A stretch of 53,560 nt of DNA from an uncultured Rhizobiaceae bacterium. Lineage in GTDB: Bacteria > Pseudomonadota > Alphaproteobacteria > Rhizobiales > Rhizobiaceae. Every line of letters starts with the position of its first letter. Within the stretch, counting starts at the first letter, position 1. Shown one piece after another: positions 24,914 through 35,153 of this stretch. The stretch covers positions 1 through 53,560 of the forward strand of contig CAMYMG010000048.1 of NCBI GenBank assembly GCA_947259295.1, in the 5' to 3' direction. A model generated the notes under the pieces. That model was not told where the DNA came from. It ran no database searches and saw nothing but the letters and a program-made list of their open reading frames with translations. The position numbers were made by a program, and so were the translations under genes.

Positions 24914-25888
24914 ATGACCGAGATACTTCAGACCCCGAAACTGGTGACCGTTTTTGGCGGCTCGGGCTTTCTCGGCCGGCACGTCGTCAGGGCACTGGCC
25001 ATGCGCGGCTACCGCATCCGCGTGGCGACACGTCGCCCCTCGCTCGCCGGCCATCTCCAGCCGCTCGGCAATGTCGGGCAGATCCAGGCCGTGCAGGCCA
25101 ATCTGCGAGTCCGCTGGTCGGTCGACCGCGCCGTGCAAGGCGCCGATCATGTCATCAATCTTGTCGGCATTCTCTACGAATCGGGTTCGCAGTCATTCTC
25201 GTCCGTGCAGGACGAAGGCGCCCGCGCCGTGGCCGAGGCTGCCCGCGCCGCCGGCGCAGGTTTCACGCATGTCTCGGCCATCGGCGCCGACCCGCAGTCG
25301 GACTCAGTCTATGGCCGCACCAAGGCGCTCGGCGAACAGGCGGTGACCGAAACCATCAAGGACGCGGTGATCTTCCGTCCTTCGATCATCTTCGGCCCTG
25401 AGGACCAGTTCTTCAACCGCTTCGCCAACATGGCCCGATTCTCGCCCGCGCTGCCGCTGATCGGCGGCGGAACGACACGGCTGCAGCCGGTATTCGTCGG
25501 CGACGTCGCCGAAGCCGTCGCGCGATCGGTCGACGGGCTGGTCAAGGGCGGCCGGGTCTATGAACTCGGGGGGCCGAACGTCATGACCTTCCGCCAGGCC
25601 ATGCAGCAGATGCTGGATGTGATCGGCAGGAACCGCCTGCTCTTGACCGTGCCCTGGTGGCTGGCCTCGTTGCAGGCGCGCATTCTCGGCCTGCTGCCCA
25701 ATCCGCTGCTGACGACCGATCAGGTGACGCTGCTGAAGAGCCCGAACGTCGTTTCGACCGAGGCCGAGGCCGATGGCCGCACGCTCGCCGGCATCGGCAT
25801 TTCGCCGCAGTCGACAGCGGCGATTCTGCCCTCATATCTGTGGCGCTACCGCGTAGCCGGCCAGTTCAGTCACAAGAGCGAGGCCTGA
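24914..25888 (+). CDS. NDUFA9-like NAD(P)-binding protein (complex I-associated, extended SDR)
   Basis: 324 residues. The N-terminal Rossmann motif is VFGGSGFLGRHVVRAL, followed by RVATRRPS, the NLVGILYE segment, HVSAIGADPQSDSVYGRTKALGE (with YxxxK), and FRPSIIFGPEDQFFNRFA, all typical of the bacterial NDUFA9/atypical SDR group. In mitochondria NDUFA9 is an accessory subunit of NADH dehydrogenase; in alphaproteobacteria the role is less clear, perhaps complex I assembly or quinone-related. ATG 24914 follows GGAG and gives MTEILQTPK; an open frame from 24695 overlaps the previous gene and is rejected. The TSUP gene follows after 18 bases. Confidence 0.85.
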   Translation: MTEILQTPKLVTVFGGSGFLGRHVVRALAMRGYRIRVATRRPSLAGHLQPLGNVGQIQAVQANLRVRWSVDRAVQGADHVINLVGILYESGSQSFSSVQDEGARAVAEAARAAGAGFTHVSAIGADPQSDSVYGRTKALGEQAVTETIKDAVIFRPSIIFGPEDQFFNRFANMARFSPALPLIGGGTTRLQPVFVGDVAEAVARSVDGLVKGGRVYELGGPNVMTFRQAMQQMLDVIGRNRLLLTVPWWLASLQARILGLLPNPLLTTDQVTLLKSPNVVSTEAEADGRTLAGIGISPQSTAAILPSYLWRYRVAGQFSHKSEA

Positions 25889-25906
25889 CGCGGGGCGCCA
25901 GCGCCG

Positions 25907-26674
25907 GTGGAATCTCTTGCCGCCCTGCTTCCCGACGGGCTCGCGCCCTGGGTGGCCGGGCTGCTCATTGTTGCCAGCTTCTTCACTTCTGCCCTGACCG
26001 CCGCCTTCGGCGTCGGCGGCGGCATCGCCATGCTCGCCCTGATGGGCATTTTCGTGCCCGTCGCGTCGCTCATCCCGGTGCATGGCGCGGTGCAGCTCGG
26101 CTCCAACACCGGCCGCGCCTGGCACCAGCGGGCTTTCGTGCGCATGGACGTTGCGGCGCCGTTCATCGCCGGCAGCGTGGTCGGCGCCATAGGCGGTTTC
26201 TTTCTTGTCGTACAGCTGCCCGATGCTCTGCTCAAGCTGGTGCTCGGCGGCTTCATCCTCATCCTCACCTGGGGGAAAATTCCGGGGGTCGAAAGGCTGT
26301 CGAGGCTCGGGCTCGGTCTTGCAAGCATCGTGCTCGCCGTCGCCACCATGCTGGTTGGCGCCACCGGGCCGCTGGTTTCCGCGATCTTCGCCAATTTCTT
26401 CCAGAACGACCGCCGCGCGCTGGTGGCGACCCACGCCATTGCCATGACGACGCAGCACTTGCTGAAGATCATCGTCTTCGGCGTAGCGGGCTTTGCCTTC
26501 CACGCCTGGCTGCCGCTGATCGCGGCCATGGTGCTGACCGGCTATCTCGGCACCATCTACGGTACGACATTGCTGGAGCGACTGCCCGAGGAGGCCTTCC
26601 GCAAATGGTTCAGGATCGGCCTTACGATCCTCGCCCTCGACCTCGTCCGGCGCGGCGTTTCCGGGCTTTTCTGA
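25907..26674 (+). CDS. TSUP (TauE/SafE) family permease
   Basis: 255 residues, eight or so membrane helices in two repeats: FGVGGGIAMLALMGIF in the first and VGATGPLVSAIFANFFQNDRRALVATHAIAM in the second, the family signatures. TSUP proteins export sulfite, sulfoacetate or related organic anions, or take up sulfur compounds; no neighbour here points to a substrate. It starts at GTG 25907 with a short N-terminus before the first helix. It is transcribed with the NDUFA9-like gene and ends 3 bases from the convergent uppP gene. Confidence 0.85.
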   Translation: MESLAALLPDGLAPWVAGLLIVASFFTSALTAAFGVGGGIAMLALMGIFVPVASLIPVHGAVQLGSNTGRAWHQRAFVRMDVAAPFIAGSVVGAIGGFFLVVQLPDALLKLVLGGFILILTWGKIPGVERLSRLGLGLASIVLAVATMLVGATGPLVSAIFANFFQNDRRALVATHAIAMTTQHLLKIIVFGVAGFAFHAWLPLIAAMVLTGYLGTIYGTTLLERLPEEAFRKWFRIGLTILALDLVRRGVSGLF

Positions 26675-26677
26675 GCT

Positions 26678-27484
26678 TCAGCTCCAGATGAACAGCGCGG
26701 CGAGGCCGACGGAGCCGACAAGCAGCCGCCACCAGGCAAACAGCGCAAAGCCGTGGCGCGAGACATAGTCGAGCAGGTAGCGAACGACGAGGACGGCCAT
26801 GACGAAGGCCGCGACGAAGCCGACGCCGATGATCGGCAGGTCTGCCGCCGACAGCACGTCGATGTTCTTGAACAGGTCGTAGGCGAAGGCGCCGGCCATG
26901 GTCGGCATGGCAAGGAAGAATGAGAACTCCGCCGCCGAACGCTTGTCGGTCCCCATCAGCAGCGAGCCGACGATCGTGGCGCCCGATCGCGAGGTCCCGG
27001 GAATCAGCGCCAGGCACTGGAAGAGACCGATCTTCAGGCAGAGCGACAGCGGATAATCCATCACGTCGTGATAGCGCGGCTTGAGGTCCAGACGGTCGAC
27101 CCACAGCAAGATCAAGCCGCCCAGAATCAGCATGACGCAGATCAGCTTCGGCGTCTCGAAGAGCACCGTCTTGATGAAATCGTGTCCAAGCACGCCGAGG
27201 AAGGCGGCAGGCAGGAAGGCAACCAGGATGCCGAGGACGAAGCGCCTGGTGCGCGGATCGGACGGGAAATCGATCAGCATCTTCCACAGGCGGCCGAAAT
27301 AGACGGTGAGAATGGCGAGGATCGCGCCAAGCTGGATCAGGATCTCGAAGGCCTTGCCGGTCGACTCGAAGCCGAGGAAGTGGCCCGCAAGCAGGATGTG
27401 GCCGGTCGAGGAGACGGGGATGAACTCCGTCAATCCTTCCAGCAGCCCGAGCAGAAGGGCTTCCACGATGGTCTGATGTTCCAT
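26678..27484 (-). CDS. uppP: undecaprenyl-diphosphatase UppP (BacA)
   Basis: 268 residues in the inner membrane. It dephosphorylates undecaprenyl diphosphate to recycle the lipid carrier of peptidoglycan and polysaccharide synthesis; overproduction gives bacitracin resistance in other bacteria. The catalytic motifs are intact: [14 protein letters not shown] (about 15-28) and [13 protein letters not shown] (about 165-177). ATG 27484 ([13 protein letters not shown]) is chosen as the family N-terminus; an upstream frame from 27523 adds only unrelated residues. It is divergent from the GST gene. Confidence 0.95.
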   Translation of the reverse strand: MEHQTIVEALLLGLLEGLTEFIPVSSTGHILLAGHFLGFESTGKAFEILIQLGAILAILTVYFGRLWKMLIDFPSDPRTRRFVLGILVAFLPAAFLGVLGHDFIKTVLFETPKLICVMLILGGLILLWVDRLDLKPRYHDVMDYPLSLCLKIGLFQCLALIPGTSRSGATIVGSLLMGTDKRSAAEFSFFLAMPTMAGAFAYDLFKNIDVLSAADLPIIGVGFVAAFVMAVLVVRYLLDYVSRHGFALFAWWRLLVGSVGLAALFIWS

Positions 27485-27638
27485 GATTGCTCCGCGATTG
27501 GACAGGCCGCATCTGCTTGTCACGGCGCGGAACTCACCCTATAGGTCGTGCGCCGTGGCGACCCCTGAATCGGGGCGCCCAACTTCTAGCGGCGGGGCCG
27601 GCCAGAGACCAGCCGCATTTTCAGTTTATCGCAGGATC

Positions 27639-28331
27639 ATGCTCACTCTTTTCCATCACCAGATGTTTGCCACCTGTCGCTTTGTCCGCCTTGCCTTCGG
27701 CGAGTATGGCGAGGAACTGGCGCTGATCGAGGAAAAGCCGTGGACGCGGCGCAAGGAATTTCTGGCGCTGAATGCCGCAGGCACGCTGCCGGTGCTGCTC
27801 GCCGAGGGCGACGTGCCGATCATCGGCGCGCATGTGATTGCCGAATATCTTGACGAGACGCGCGGTGCGCTGAAGCGCGAACGACGGCTGCTTGCCGAAG
27901 ACCCGATGGACCGCGCCGAAATCCGCCGCCTCGCCGACTGGTATCTGGTCAAGACCGAGAGCGAGGTCACGCGGCATCTGGTGCGTGAGCGCATTCTCAA
28001 GCCGCTGATGCCGGAAGCGCTGGGCGGCGGCTCGCCCGATTCGTCGGCCATCCGCGCGGCGCGCGCCAACATCCGCCAGCACATGAAATACACCAACTGG
28101 CTGGCGGGCACGCGCCAGTGGCTCGCCGGTCCACGCATCAGCTATGCCGACCTGGCGGCGGCCGCGACGCTGTCGATCCTCGACTATCTCGGCGAAATCG
28201 ACTGGAGCGACCACAATGCGGCGCGCGACTGGTACACGCGCATGAAGTCGCGGCCCTCGTTCCGGCCGCTGCTCTCCGACAGGGTGCGCGGGCTGTCGCC
28301 AGCGGCTCACTATGCGGATCTCGACTTCTGA
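27639..28331 (+). CDS. glutathione S-transferase family protein
   Basis: 230 residues. The N-terminal thioredoxin-like domain reads [23 protein letters not shown] with AAGTLPVLL (cis-Pro) and a following ...[14 protein letters not shown] where the glutathione-binding acidic residue is expected. From about 90 an all-helical domain follows, ending [34 protein letters not shown]. It should act in the cytoplasm on electrophiles or peroxides; the substrate is unknown. ATG 27639 follows CAGGAT. Its last 20 bases overlap queG, so the two are probably co-transcribed. Confidence 0.85.
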   Translation: MLTLFHHQMFATCRFVRLAFGEYGEELALIEEKPWTRRKEFLALNAAGTLPVLLAEGDVPIIGAHVIAEYLDETRGALKRERRLLAEDPMDRAEIRRLADWYLVKTESEVTRHLVRERILKPLMPEALGGGSPDSSAIRAARANIRQHMKYTNWLAGTRQWLAGPRISYADLAAAATLSILDYLGEIDWSDHNAARDWYTRMKSRPSFRPLLSDRVRGLSPAAHYADLDF

Positions 28332-29499
28332 GCGGCCGGAAAGGGGCGAAACGCTGCGGCAGCTGATCGACCGCGAAGCCGCGCGCGCCGGCTTCGACGC
28401 CGTCGCCGTGACCAGCCCGGACGCCATCCCGCTGGCGCCTGCCCGGCTACGGCAGTTCGTCGACGAGGGTTTTCACGGCTCGATGGACTGGATTGCCGAG
28501 ACGCTGGAGCGCCGCGCCGATCCGAAGACGCTCTGGCCCGAGGTGCGCTCGATCATCGTCGTCGCCATGAATTACGGGCCGGACAGCGACCCGCGCGACA
28601 TCCTCGCCCGGCCCGACCGCGGTGCCATCTCGGTCTATGCGCAGAACCGCGACTATCACGACGTGATGAAGGGCCGGCTGAAGGAAATGGCCGGCCGGAT
28701 CGTGGCCCGCACCGGCGGCGACGTGAAGGTCTTCGTCGACACGGCGCCGGTGATGGAAAAGCCTCTCGCCGAAGCCGCCGGTATCGGCTGGCAGGGCAAG
28801 CACAGCAATCTGGTCAGCCGCGACCACGGCTCCTGGCTCTTCCTGGGCTCGATCTTCACCACCGCCGACATTCCCGCCGACGCTGTCGAGGAAGACCATT
28901 GCGGCTCCTGCCGCGCCTGCCTCGACATCTGCCCCACCGATGCCTTCCCGGCGCCCTACCGGCTCGATGCGCGGCGCTGCATCTCCTACCTCACCATCGA
29001 GAACAAGGGGCCGATCCCGGCCGAATTCCGCGCCGCCATCGGCAACCGCATCTATGGTTGCGACGACTGCCTTGCGGTCTGCCCGTGGAACAAGTTCGCC
29101 AGCCGCGCCTCCGAGGCCAAGCTTGCGGCGCGCGAGGACCTGCGCGAGCCGGAACTTGCCGATCTGCTGGCGCTCGACGACGCCGCCTTCCGCAGCTTCT
29201 TCTCGGGCTCGCCGGTCAAGCGCATCGGCCGCGACCGCTTCCTGCGCAACGTGCTGATCGCCGCCGGCAATTCGGCTGACCTCGCGCTGGTGCCAGCCTG
29301 CCGCTTGCTGCTGGCCGACGCCTCGCCGCTGGTGCGCGGTGCGGCGGTCTGGGCGCTGTCGCGCCTGCTCGAGCCGAACGCCTTCAGCCATCTGGCGGCG
29401 GACCGTGTTTCGGGCGAGACTGACGCCGCGGTTCTGACCGAATGGACCGCCGCCCTGGCTGACGCCAACACCCTACCGGAAGAAGTGGAACGGCCGTGA
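28312..29499 (+). CDS. queG: epoxyqueuosine reductase QueG
   Basis: 395 residues. It removes the epoxide oxygen of epoxyqueuosine in tRNA, the last step of queuosine synthesis, using cobalamin and two 4Fe-4S clusters. The N-terminal cobalamin-binding reductase part has [12 protein letters not shown] and the catalytic Asp region [22 protein letters not shown] (about 140-165). Cluster ligands are [12 protein letters not shown] (about 200-211) with C in [13 protein letters not shown], and [15 protein letters not shown] (about 245-259). A C-terminal HEAT-like helical end follows. The start overlaps the GST gene by 20 bases and the stop overlaps the next GTG start. Confidence 0.93.
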   Translation: MRISTSERPERGETLRQLIDREAARAGFDAVAVTSPDAIPLAPARLRQFVDEGFHGSMDWIAETLERRADPKTLWPEVRSIIVVAMNYGPDSDPRDILARPDRGAISVYAQNRDYHDVMKGRLKEMAGRIVARTGGDVKVFVDTAPVMEKPLAEAAGIGWQGKHSNLVSRDHGSWLFLGSIFTTADIPADAVEEDHCGSCRACLDICPTDAFPAPYRLDARRCISYLTIENKGPIPAEFRAAIGNRIYGCDDCLAVCPWNKFASRASEAKLAAREDLREPELADLLALDDAAFRSFFSGSPVKRIGRDRFLRNVLIAAGNSADLALVPACRLLLADASPLVRGAAVWALSRLLEPNAFSHLAADRVSGETDAAVLTEWTAALADANTLPEEVERP

Positions 29500-30413
29500 C
29501 GACGCGATTCTTCATCTTCGGCGCCGGCTATTCGGGAAAAGCCTTCGCCGCCGCGCGCCCGGACCCGGCCGTCAGGATCGCCGGGACGACGCGTACGCCA
29601 CAGAAATTCGATGCGCTCCGGGCAACCGGCATCGAACCCCTCGTCTTCGACGGCGGCGCGCCATCGGCCGCGATCGCGACAGAACTCGCCAAGACCACCC
29701 ACCTGATCGTCTCGATCGCCCCCGACGAGAGCGGCGACCCGGTACTCAACCGGCTCCAGGACACGATCGTCCGGGCCATGCCGAAGCTCGGCTGGATCGG
29801 CTATCTATCGACGGTCGGCGTCTATGGCGACCATGGCGGCGGCTGGGTCGACGAGACCAGCGAATGCCGTCCGGTCTCGCGCCGCTCCGTGATGCGGGTC
29901 GCGGCCGAGAAGCAATGGCTGCGCTTTGGCGAGGCGAGCGGCCTGCCGGTCGCCATCCTCAGGCTCTCCGGGATCTACGGGCCCGGACGCAACGCCTTCG
30001 TCAACCTGACGAAGGGCACGGCAAAGCGCCTGGTCAAACCCGGCCAGGTGTTCAACCGCATCCATGCCGACGACATCGCGGGCGCCATCTGGCACCTGGC
30101 CTCGCGCGACCAGGGCGGCATCTTCAACGTCACCGACGACCTGCCGGCGCCGCCGCAGGACGTCGTCACCTATGCCGCTGGGCTGATGGGGGTGGAACCG
30201 CCGCCCGAGACCGCCTTCGAGACGGCCGACCTGTCGCCCATGGCGCGGTCCTTCTATGGCGAGAACAAGCGTGTATCCAATGCGGCCATCAAGGCTACCG
30301 GCTACCGCTTCCGCTATCCGGACTATCGGCTGTCGCTCGTCGCCATGTGGGCGGCAGGAACTTGGAAGGGCGAGGGCGAGAGCGATGCGCGCAGCCCGAT
30401 GAAGCGGTCGTGA
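29496..30413 (+). CDS. NAD(P)-binding SDR-like protein (YeeZ type)
   Basis: 305 residues. The Rossmann start [14 protein letters not shown] binds NAD(P); [26 protein letters not shown] and [11 protein letters not shown] are atypical extended-SDR marks seen in YeeZ-like proteins, whose role is unknown. The catalytic YxxxK is not obvious, so it may bind a nucleotide without classical dehydrogenase activity. It starts with GTG inside the queG stop (GTGA), so it is translationally coupled to queG. It may have been named nucleoside-diphosphate-sugar epimerase elsewhere; I see no proof of that. Confidence 0.82.
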   Translation: MTTRFFIFGAGYSGKAFAAARPDPAVRIAGTTRTPQKFDALRATGIEPLVFDGGAPSAAIATELAKTTHLIVSIAPDESGDPVLNRLQDTIVRAMPKLGWIGYLSTVGVYGDHGGGWVDETSECRPVSRRSVMRVAAEKQWLRFGEASGLPVAILRLSGIYGPGRNAFVNLTKGTAKRLVKPGQVFNRIHADDIAGAIWHLASRDQGGIFNVTDDLPAPPQDVVTYAAGLMGVEPPPETAFETADLSPMARSFYGENKRVSNAAIKATGYRFRYPDYRLSLVAMWAAGTWKGEGESDARSPMKRS

Positions 30414-30483
30414 TCGAACAGAAGCGCAGGACGTGCTATGATTCGAGCTTGGGCGGGGCAGATATTCACACAGCAGGATTGGC

Positions 30484-31566
30484 ATGAGCGCTGATTTCCA
30501 ACAGTCCGGAGCGATAAGATCCCTGTTTGCAACGGTGGCCGGCGCGCTTGGCGCCACGCTGCTGGCGCTCGCCGTGTCGGCGGTCGACGTGCCGCGCGCC
30601 ACGGCCGCCGAACTGGCCAAGGACCTGTTCGGCAACAAGCCGCTGCCAGCAGCGCTTCCGGCCCAATCCTACGGTTTCTATTCAAAGGGCTGCTTTTCCG
30701 GCGGTTTGGCCATCGCCAATGACGGACCTACCTGGCAGGCCATGCGGCCGTCGCGCAACCGGCGCTGGGGTCACCCGACGATGATCGCGCTCGTCGAGAA
30801 GCTGTCCCGCGACGCGGTCGCGGACGGTTGGCCGGGCCTGCTGCTTGGCGACATCTCGCAGCCGCGCGGCGGGCCGATGCTGACCGGCCATGCCTCGCAC
30901 CAGATCGGCCTTGACGCCGACATCTGGTTCACGCCGATGCCCGACCGCCGGCTTTCCGCCTCTGAACGCGAGAGCATCGGCGCAGTCTCGATGATCAAGA
31001 AGAAGGGCCTCACGGTCGACGAGAAGGTCTGGACGCCGGCGCGCGCACGCCTCCTGAAGCGTGCCGCGAGCTACCCCGAGGTCGAGCGCATCCTCGTCCA
31101 TCCGGGGATCAAGAAAAAACTCTGCGACACTGTCACCGGCGACCGCCGCTGGCTGCAGAAGATCCGGCCGTTCTGGGGCCATGATTCGCATTTCCACATC
31201 CGCATCGGTTGCCAGCCCGGCTCGCCCGACTGCAAGCGGCAGGCCGCGACGAACCCGGGGGACGGCTGCGACAAGTCGCTGGCCTGGTGGTTCACCGAGG
31301 AGCCGTGGCGTCCCAACAAGGATCCCGACGCGCCCAAGGCGCGCGACCTGATGACCATGGCCGCCCTGCCCAAGGCCTGCCGCGTCGTCCTCAACGCTCC
31401 GTCGCCCGTGTCGGAAGCCGCCGTTACCTACAGCGGACCGGGATCGGCCGTAGCGGCTGCGCCTTTCGTCGAGCCGGATGCCGCCGGACTGCCGGCGACA
31501 GCCAGCGCGTTTCTGCCGACACAGGATATGCGGGTACCCCTGCCGCAGCAGCGCCCGGAGCGCTGA
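30484..31566 (+). CDS. mepA: penicillin-insensitive murein endopeptidase MepA
   Basis: 360 residues. An N-terminal hydrophobic signal (about 13-38, ending ATAAEL) exports it. The LAS-type zinc peptidase core has GDISQPRGGPMLTGHASHQIGLDADIWFTP with the His and Asp ligands and GHDSHFHIRIGC with the third His. It cleaves D-Ala-meso-DAP cross-links of peptidoglycan in the periplasm. Paired Cys (GCFSGG, KKLCDT, GCQPGSPDC, GCDKSL) fit the disulfides of the family. The Escherichia coli protein has 274 residues; about 70 extra C-terminal residues here are Ala/Pro/Val-rich and look disordered. ATG 30484 follows AGGA. Confidence 0.92.
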   Translation: MSADFQQSGAIRSLFATVAGALGATLLALAVSAVDVPRATAAELAKDLFGNKPLPAALPAQSYGFYSKGCFSGGLAIANDGPTWQAMRPSRNRRWGHPTMIALVEKLSRDAVADGWPGLLLGDISQPRGGPMLTGHASHQIGLDADIWFTPMPDRRLSASERESIGAVSMIKKKGLTVDEKVWTPARARLLKRAASYPEVERILVHPGIKKKLCDTVTGDRRWLQKIRPFWGHDSHFHIRIGCQPGSPDCKRQAATNPGDGCDKSLAWWFTEEPWRPNKDPDAPKARDLMTMAALPKACRVVLNAPSPVSEAAVTYSGPGSAVAAAPFVEPDAAGLPATASAFLPTQDMRVPLPQQRPER

Positions 31567-31596
31567 GCCTCGCTTGCCGGAACAGAAAGTCCTTCC

Positions 31597-31980
31597 TTGA
31601 CGCGGAAATACCGGATCGCCCTGATCGCCCACGATCAGAAGAAGGACGACATGGTCGCCTTCGTCACGGCGCACCGGCCGTATCTCGCCAGTTGCACGCT
31701 GTTTGCTACCGGCACCACCGGCCAGCGCATCCTCGAAGCCTGCCCCGAACTCGACCTGACAGCGCTGAAAAGCGGGCCGCTCGGCGGCGACCAGCAGATC
31801 GGCGCGCTGATTTCGGAGGGAATGGTCGATGCGGTGATTTTCTTCGTTGATCCGCTGACCCCGATGCCGCATGACGTGGATGTCAAGGCGCTGACCCGGC
31901 TGGCCATCGTCTATGACATTCCGATGGCGCTGAACCTCGCCACCGGCGAGATACTGCTCAAGGACAAAGAGACCGGCTGA
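31597..31980 (+). CDS. mgsA: methylglyoxal synthase
   Basis: 127 residues, normal for the family. It converts dihydroxyacetone phosphate to methylglyoxal plus phosphate in the cytoplasm, a relief route for excess triose phosphates. Motifs are [14 protein letters not shown] (catalytic His and phosphate contacts), [22 protein letters not shown], and [18 protein letters not shown] with the conserved Asp and His. The start is TTG 31597 with AGAAAG upstream. It lies just before glucokinase, as in other rhizobia, so both belong to hexose/triose metabolism. Confidence 0.93.
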   Translation: MTRKYRIALIAHDQKKDDMVAFVTAHRPYLASCTLFATGTTGQRILEACPELDLTALKSGPLGGDQQIGALISEGMVDAVIFFVDPLTPMPHDVDVKALTRLAIVYDIPMALNLATGEILLKDKETG

Positions 31981-32016
31981 TCGCCGGCGCACGCGGGACG
32001 GGGACGCAGGGACACG

Positions 32017-33036
32017 ATGGCAAATCCGGACGCGGACGCATTCGAATTCCCGATCCTGATCGGCGACATCGGCGGCACGAACGCCCGCTTTGCGGTGGTC
32101 ATGGACGCCGCGTCCGGGGTGGGTGAACCGCAGATCGTCAAGACCGCCGATTTCGCGACCATCGACGACGCCATCAGGGCGGCAGTCGTCGACCGCCTGT
32201 CGGTGCAGCCGCGCTCCGCCATCCTGGCGGTCGCCGGTCCCGTCAATGGCGACGAGATACCGCTTACCAACTGCCCCTGGGTCGTGCGGCCGAAGGACAT
32301 GTTCGGCACGCTCGGCCTCGGCGACGTCGTCGTTCTCAACGATTTCGAGGCGCAGGCGCTGGCCGTCGTGGCGCTGGAGGACACGTTCCTCGAACAGATC
32401 GGCGGCGGCCAATCCCAGCTCGACGCGCCGCGCGTCGTTCTCGGCGCCGGAACCGGACTCGGCGTCGCCGGGCTGATCCATTTCCACGGCAAATGGATAC
32501 CCATCCCAGGCGAGGGCGGCCATATGGATATCGGCCCGCGGACACCGCGCGAGCTGGAGATCTTCCCGCATATCGAGCGTATCGAAGGCCGCGTCTCCGG
32601 CGAGGAGATTCTTTCAGGCCGAGGCCTGGTCAACACCTACCGCGCCGTCGCGACGGCGAGCGGCGAGGCTGCGCGGTTCGTGCAGCCGGCGGAGATCTCG
32701 CGCGCCGCGCTCGACAGGACGGACGCCGTCGCCGAGGAGGCGCTCGATCTCTTCATCACCTGCCTTGGGCGCACGGCGGGCGACTTGGCGCTGGTGTTCA
32801 AGAGCCGCGGCGGCGTCTTCATCACCGGCGGCATCGCGCAGAAGATCCTGCCGGCGCTGAAGTCCGGCAAGTTCCGCGCCGCCTTCGAGGACAAGGCACC
32901 GCACCGCGAAATGATGGTCTCGATCCCGGCCTATGTTATTACGCACCCGTTGGCCGCCCTGGTGGGCCTGGGGGCATATGCGTGCGAGCCGGGCCGGTTC
33001 GGCCTTGAAACCGAAGGCCGTCGCTGGCGCGGCTGA
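32017..33036 (+). CDS. glk: glucokinase
   Basis: 339 residues of the bacterial Glk family (not ROK). It phosphorylates glucose to glucose-6-phosphate with ATP. The phosphate motif [13 protein letters not shown] is at about 14-26; [20 protein letters not shown] (glucose contacts), the second ATP motif [13 protein letters not shown] and [12 protein letters not shown] follow, then [15 protein letters not shown] 32017 comes 36 bases after mgsA. It ends 25 bases before dapB, and the genes mgsA-glk-dapB may be read together. Confidence 0.93.
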   Translation: MANPDADAFEFPILIGDIGGTNARFAVVMDAASGVGEPQIVKTADFATIDDAIRAAVVDRLSVQPRSAILAVAGPVNGDEIPLTNCPWVVRPKDMFGTLGLGDVVVLNDFEAQALAVVALEDTFLEQIGGGQSQLDAPRVVLGAGTGLGVAGLIHFHGKWIPIPGEGGHMDIGPRTPRELEIFPHIERIEGRVSGEEILSGRGLVNTYRAVATASGEAARFVQPAEISRAALDRTDAVAEEALDLFITCLGRTAGDLALVFKSRGGVFITGGIAQKILPALKSGKFRAAFEDKAPHREMMVSIPAYVITHPLAALVGLGAYACEPGRFGLETEGRRWRG

Positions 33037-33061
33037 CCGATATAGCCGAACGGGAGTGAGC

Positions 33062-33877
33062 ATGAGCGATATGGATCTGGTCGTCGTCGGCGCCGCGGGC
33101 CGCATGGGTCAGACGCTGATCCGCGTCATCCAGTCGACGCCGGGTGCAAGGGTTTCCGCGGCACTCGAGCGGCCGGGTTCGCCCGCCATCGGCCAGGATT
33201 CAGGGGAACTGGCCGGCATTGGCACGATCGGCGTCGCCATAACAGACGACCCCCTGCCCGCCTTCGCCAAGGCGCATGGCGTGCTCGATTTCAGCGTGCC
33301 TGCCGTCAGCGTCGAATTCGCCGGCTATGCGGCGCAGGCGCGCATCGTGCATGTCATCGGCACGACGGGCTGCTCGCCCGAGGACGAGGCGAAGATCGCC
33401 GCGGCAGCGCGCCATGCGACCGTCGTCAAATCCGGCAATATGAGCCTCGGCGTCAACCTGCTGGCGGTGCTGGTCGAGCAGGCGGCAAAAGCGCTCGACC
33501 CTGAGGATTTCGACATCGAGATCCTCGAGATGCATCACCGCGGCAAGGTCGATGCGCCTTCCGGCACGGCGCTGCTGCTCGGCGAGGCCGCCGCCGCCGG
33601 CCGAGAGATCGCGCTGGCCGACAACAGCGTGCGGTCGCGCGACGGCCATACGGGCGCGCGCAAGTCCGGCACGCTCGGTTTCGCGACCCTGCGCGGCGGC
33701 TCTGTGGTCGGCGACCATTCTGTCATCCTCGCTGGCTCCGGCGAGCGCATCACGCTCTCGCACCATGCCGAAGACCGGACAATCTTCGCGCGGGGCGCCG
33801 TCCGGGCAGCACTCTGGGCGCGCGAGCGGAAGCCCGGTCTTTATTCCATGCGCGACGTGTTGGGACTGGTGCCATGA
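33062..33877 (+). CDS. dapB: 4-hydroxy-tetrahydrodipicolinate reductase
   Basis: 271 residues. It reduces 4-hydroxy-tetrahydrodipicolinate with NAD(P)H in the lysine and meso-diaminopimelate pathway. The Rossmann motif is [14 protein letters not shown] (6-19). Catalysis uses [20 protein letters not shown] (about 158-177), with the His-His and Lys expected. [13 protein letters not shown] and [11 protein letters not shown] are also diagnostic. ATG 33062 is the family start ([10 protein letters not shown]), with GGGAGTGAG as ribosome site; an open frame from 32933 inside glk is rejected. gpmA follows 85 bases downstream. Confidence 0.95.
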   Translation: MSDMDLVVVGAAGRMGQTLIRVIQSTPGARVSAALERPGSPAIGQDSGELAGIGTIGVAITDDPLPAFAKAHGVLDFSVPAVSVEFAGYAAQARIVHVIGTTGCSPEDEAKIAAAARHATVVKSGNMSLGVNLLAVLVEQAAKALDPEDFDIEILEMHHRGKVDAPSGTALLLGEAAAAGREIALADNSVRSRDGHTGARKSGTLGFATLRGGSVVGDHSVILAGSGERITLSHHAEDRTIFARGAVRAALWARERKPGLYSMRDVLGLVP

Positions 33878-33962
33878 TCACGCTCTGCGCCTCAGCGGCC
33901 GGGCCATCCGCCGGGACCCGGCCCGTCCCGTCCACACATCCCGACCAGTCATAGGAGATACC

Positions 33963-34580
33963 ATGTCAGGCACACTCGTGCTCGTCCGTCACGGCCAGAG
34001 CGAATGGAATCTGAAGAACCTTTTCACCGGCTGGCGCGACGTCGACCTCACCGAACTCGGGCGCGAGGAGGCCCGGAAGGGCGGCGAAAAGCTGAAGGCG
34101 CGCGGGCTGAAGTTCGACATCGCCTTCACTTCGGTCCTTATGCGGGCCCAGAAGACATGCCAGATCATTCTCGACGTCGTCGGACAGAGCGACCTCGAGA
34201 CCATCCGCGACCAGGCGCTGAACGAGCGCGACTACGGCGATCTCTCCGGCCTCAACAAGGACGACGCGCGCAAGAAATGGGGCGAGGAGCAGGTGCATAT
34301 CTGGCGCCGTTCCTACGACGTTCCGCCGCCGGGCGGCGAGAGCCTGAAGGACACCGGCGCGCGCGTCTGGCCCTATTATCTGCACGACCTGCAGCCGCAT
34401 GTGCTGCGCGGCGAGACGGTGCTGGTCGCCGCGCACGGCAACTCGCTGCGGGCGCTGATCATGGCGCTCGACGGCGCGTCCGGCGAGGAGATCGTCAACC
34501 TGGAGCTCGCGACCGGCGTGCCGATCGTCTACAAGCTCAATGCCGATTCCACCGTGGCGTCGAAGGAAGTGCTCGCCTAA
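33963..34580 (+). CDS. gpmA: 2,3-bisphosphoglycerate-dependent phosphoglycerate mutase
   Basis: 205 residues. It interconverts 3- and 2-phosphoglycerate in glycolysis. The phosphohistidine motif [11 protein letters not shown] is at residues 6-16, with [45 protein letters not shown] and the second His in [13 protein letters not shown]. It is shorter than the approximately 250-residue enterobacterial form and typical of the rhizobial type. ATG 33963 follows AGGAGAT. Its stop overlaps by 3 bases that of the convergent stress-protein gene. Confidence 0.95.
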   Translation: MSGTLVLVRHGQSEWNLKNLFTGWRDVDLTELGREEARKGGEKLKARGLKFDIAFTSVLMRAQKTCQIILDVVGQSDLETIRDQALNERDYGDLSGLNKDDARKKWGEEQVHIWRRSYDVPPPGGESLKDTGARVWPYYLHDLQPHVLRGETVLVAAHGNSLRALIMALDGASGEEIVNLELATGVPIVYKLNADSTVASKEVLA

Positions 34581-35068
34581 GCCAGGCTGTCGATGTCCTG
34601 GTCGGACAGGTTCATCGGCACGACTGTGACGGGGATCGGGAAGGCTGCGCCCTTGCCGGCGATCGAGGCGACCAGCGGGCCCGGTCCCTCCTTGGAGGAG
34701 CCGGCGGCGAGAACCAGGATTGCGATGTCCTGGTCGTCCTCGATCAGCTTGTGGATCTCCTCGGCGGCCTTGCCCTCGCGCACGACCAGTTCGGGCTCGA
34801 TACCGAGCTGCTCGCGCACGGCTCCGGCATAGACGTCGAGTGCCGCATTCGCGGTCGCCATGGCCTCGTCGCGGATGATCTTCTCGACCCCCAGCCAATG
34901 CTGCACTTCGCCGGGCTCGATGACATAGAGCAGCACCAGCACGCCGCCGGTGCTTTTGGCGCGCCGCGAGGCATAGGCCACGGCGCGCTCGCATTCCGGC
35001 GTATCGTCGATGATCGCCAGGAACTTGCGGCGATGGCCGGCTTCCCGGCTAAGGCGTTTTGAGACCAT
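34577..35068 (-). CDS. universal stress protein (UspA family)
   Basis: 163 residues, one Usp domain: [23 protein letters not shown] near the start (Asp of the ATP-binding family), [13 protein letters not shown], then [21 protein letters not shown], and VVPMN at the end. The ATP-binding pattern G-2x-G-9x-G(S/T) is only partly kept ([20 protein letters not shown]), so nucleotide binding is uncertain. Such proteins aid survival under stress; the exact role is unknown. It follows trpS on the same strand but is separated from it by a stem-loop, so it probably has its own promoter. Confidence 0.85.
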   Translation of the reverse strand: MVSKRLSREAGHRRKFLAIIDDTPECERAVAYASRRAKSTGGVLVLLYVIEPGEVQHWLGVEKIIRDEAMATANAALDVYAGAVREQLGIEPELVVREGKAAEEIHKLIEDDQDIAILVLAAGSSKEGPGPLVASIAGKGAAFPIPVTVVPMNLSDQDIDSLA

Positions 35069-35109
35069 CAGTCATCCTGCTCAGGCACCACGAACGTGCG
35101 GCAATCTGC

Positions 35110-35145
35110 CATCTGCCGGTGCAGGCGGCAAGTCGCCGGCAGATG
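35110..35145 (-). terminator. stem-loop after trpS
   Basis: CATCTGCCGG pairs with CCGGCAGATG (10 perfect base pairs) around a 16-base loop, beginning 9 bases after the trpS stop. There is no T tract, so it may act as a Rho-aided or processing site between trpS and the stress-protein gene. Confidence 0.5.
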
Positions 35146-35153
35146 ACGTCCGG

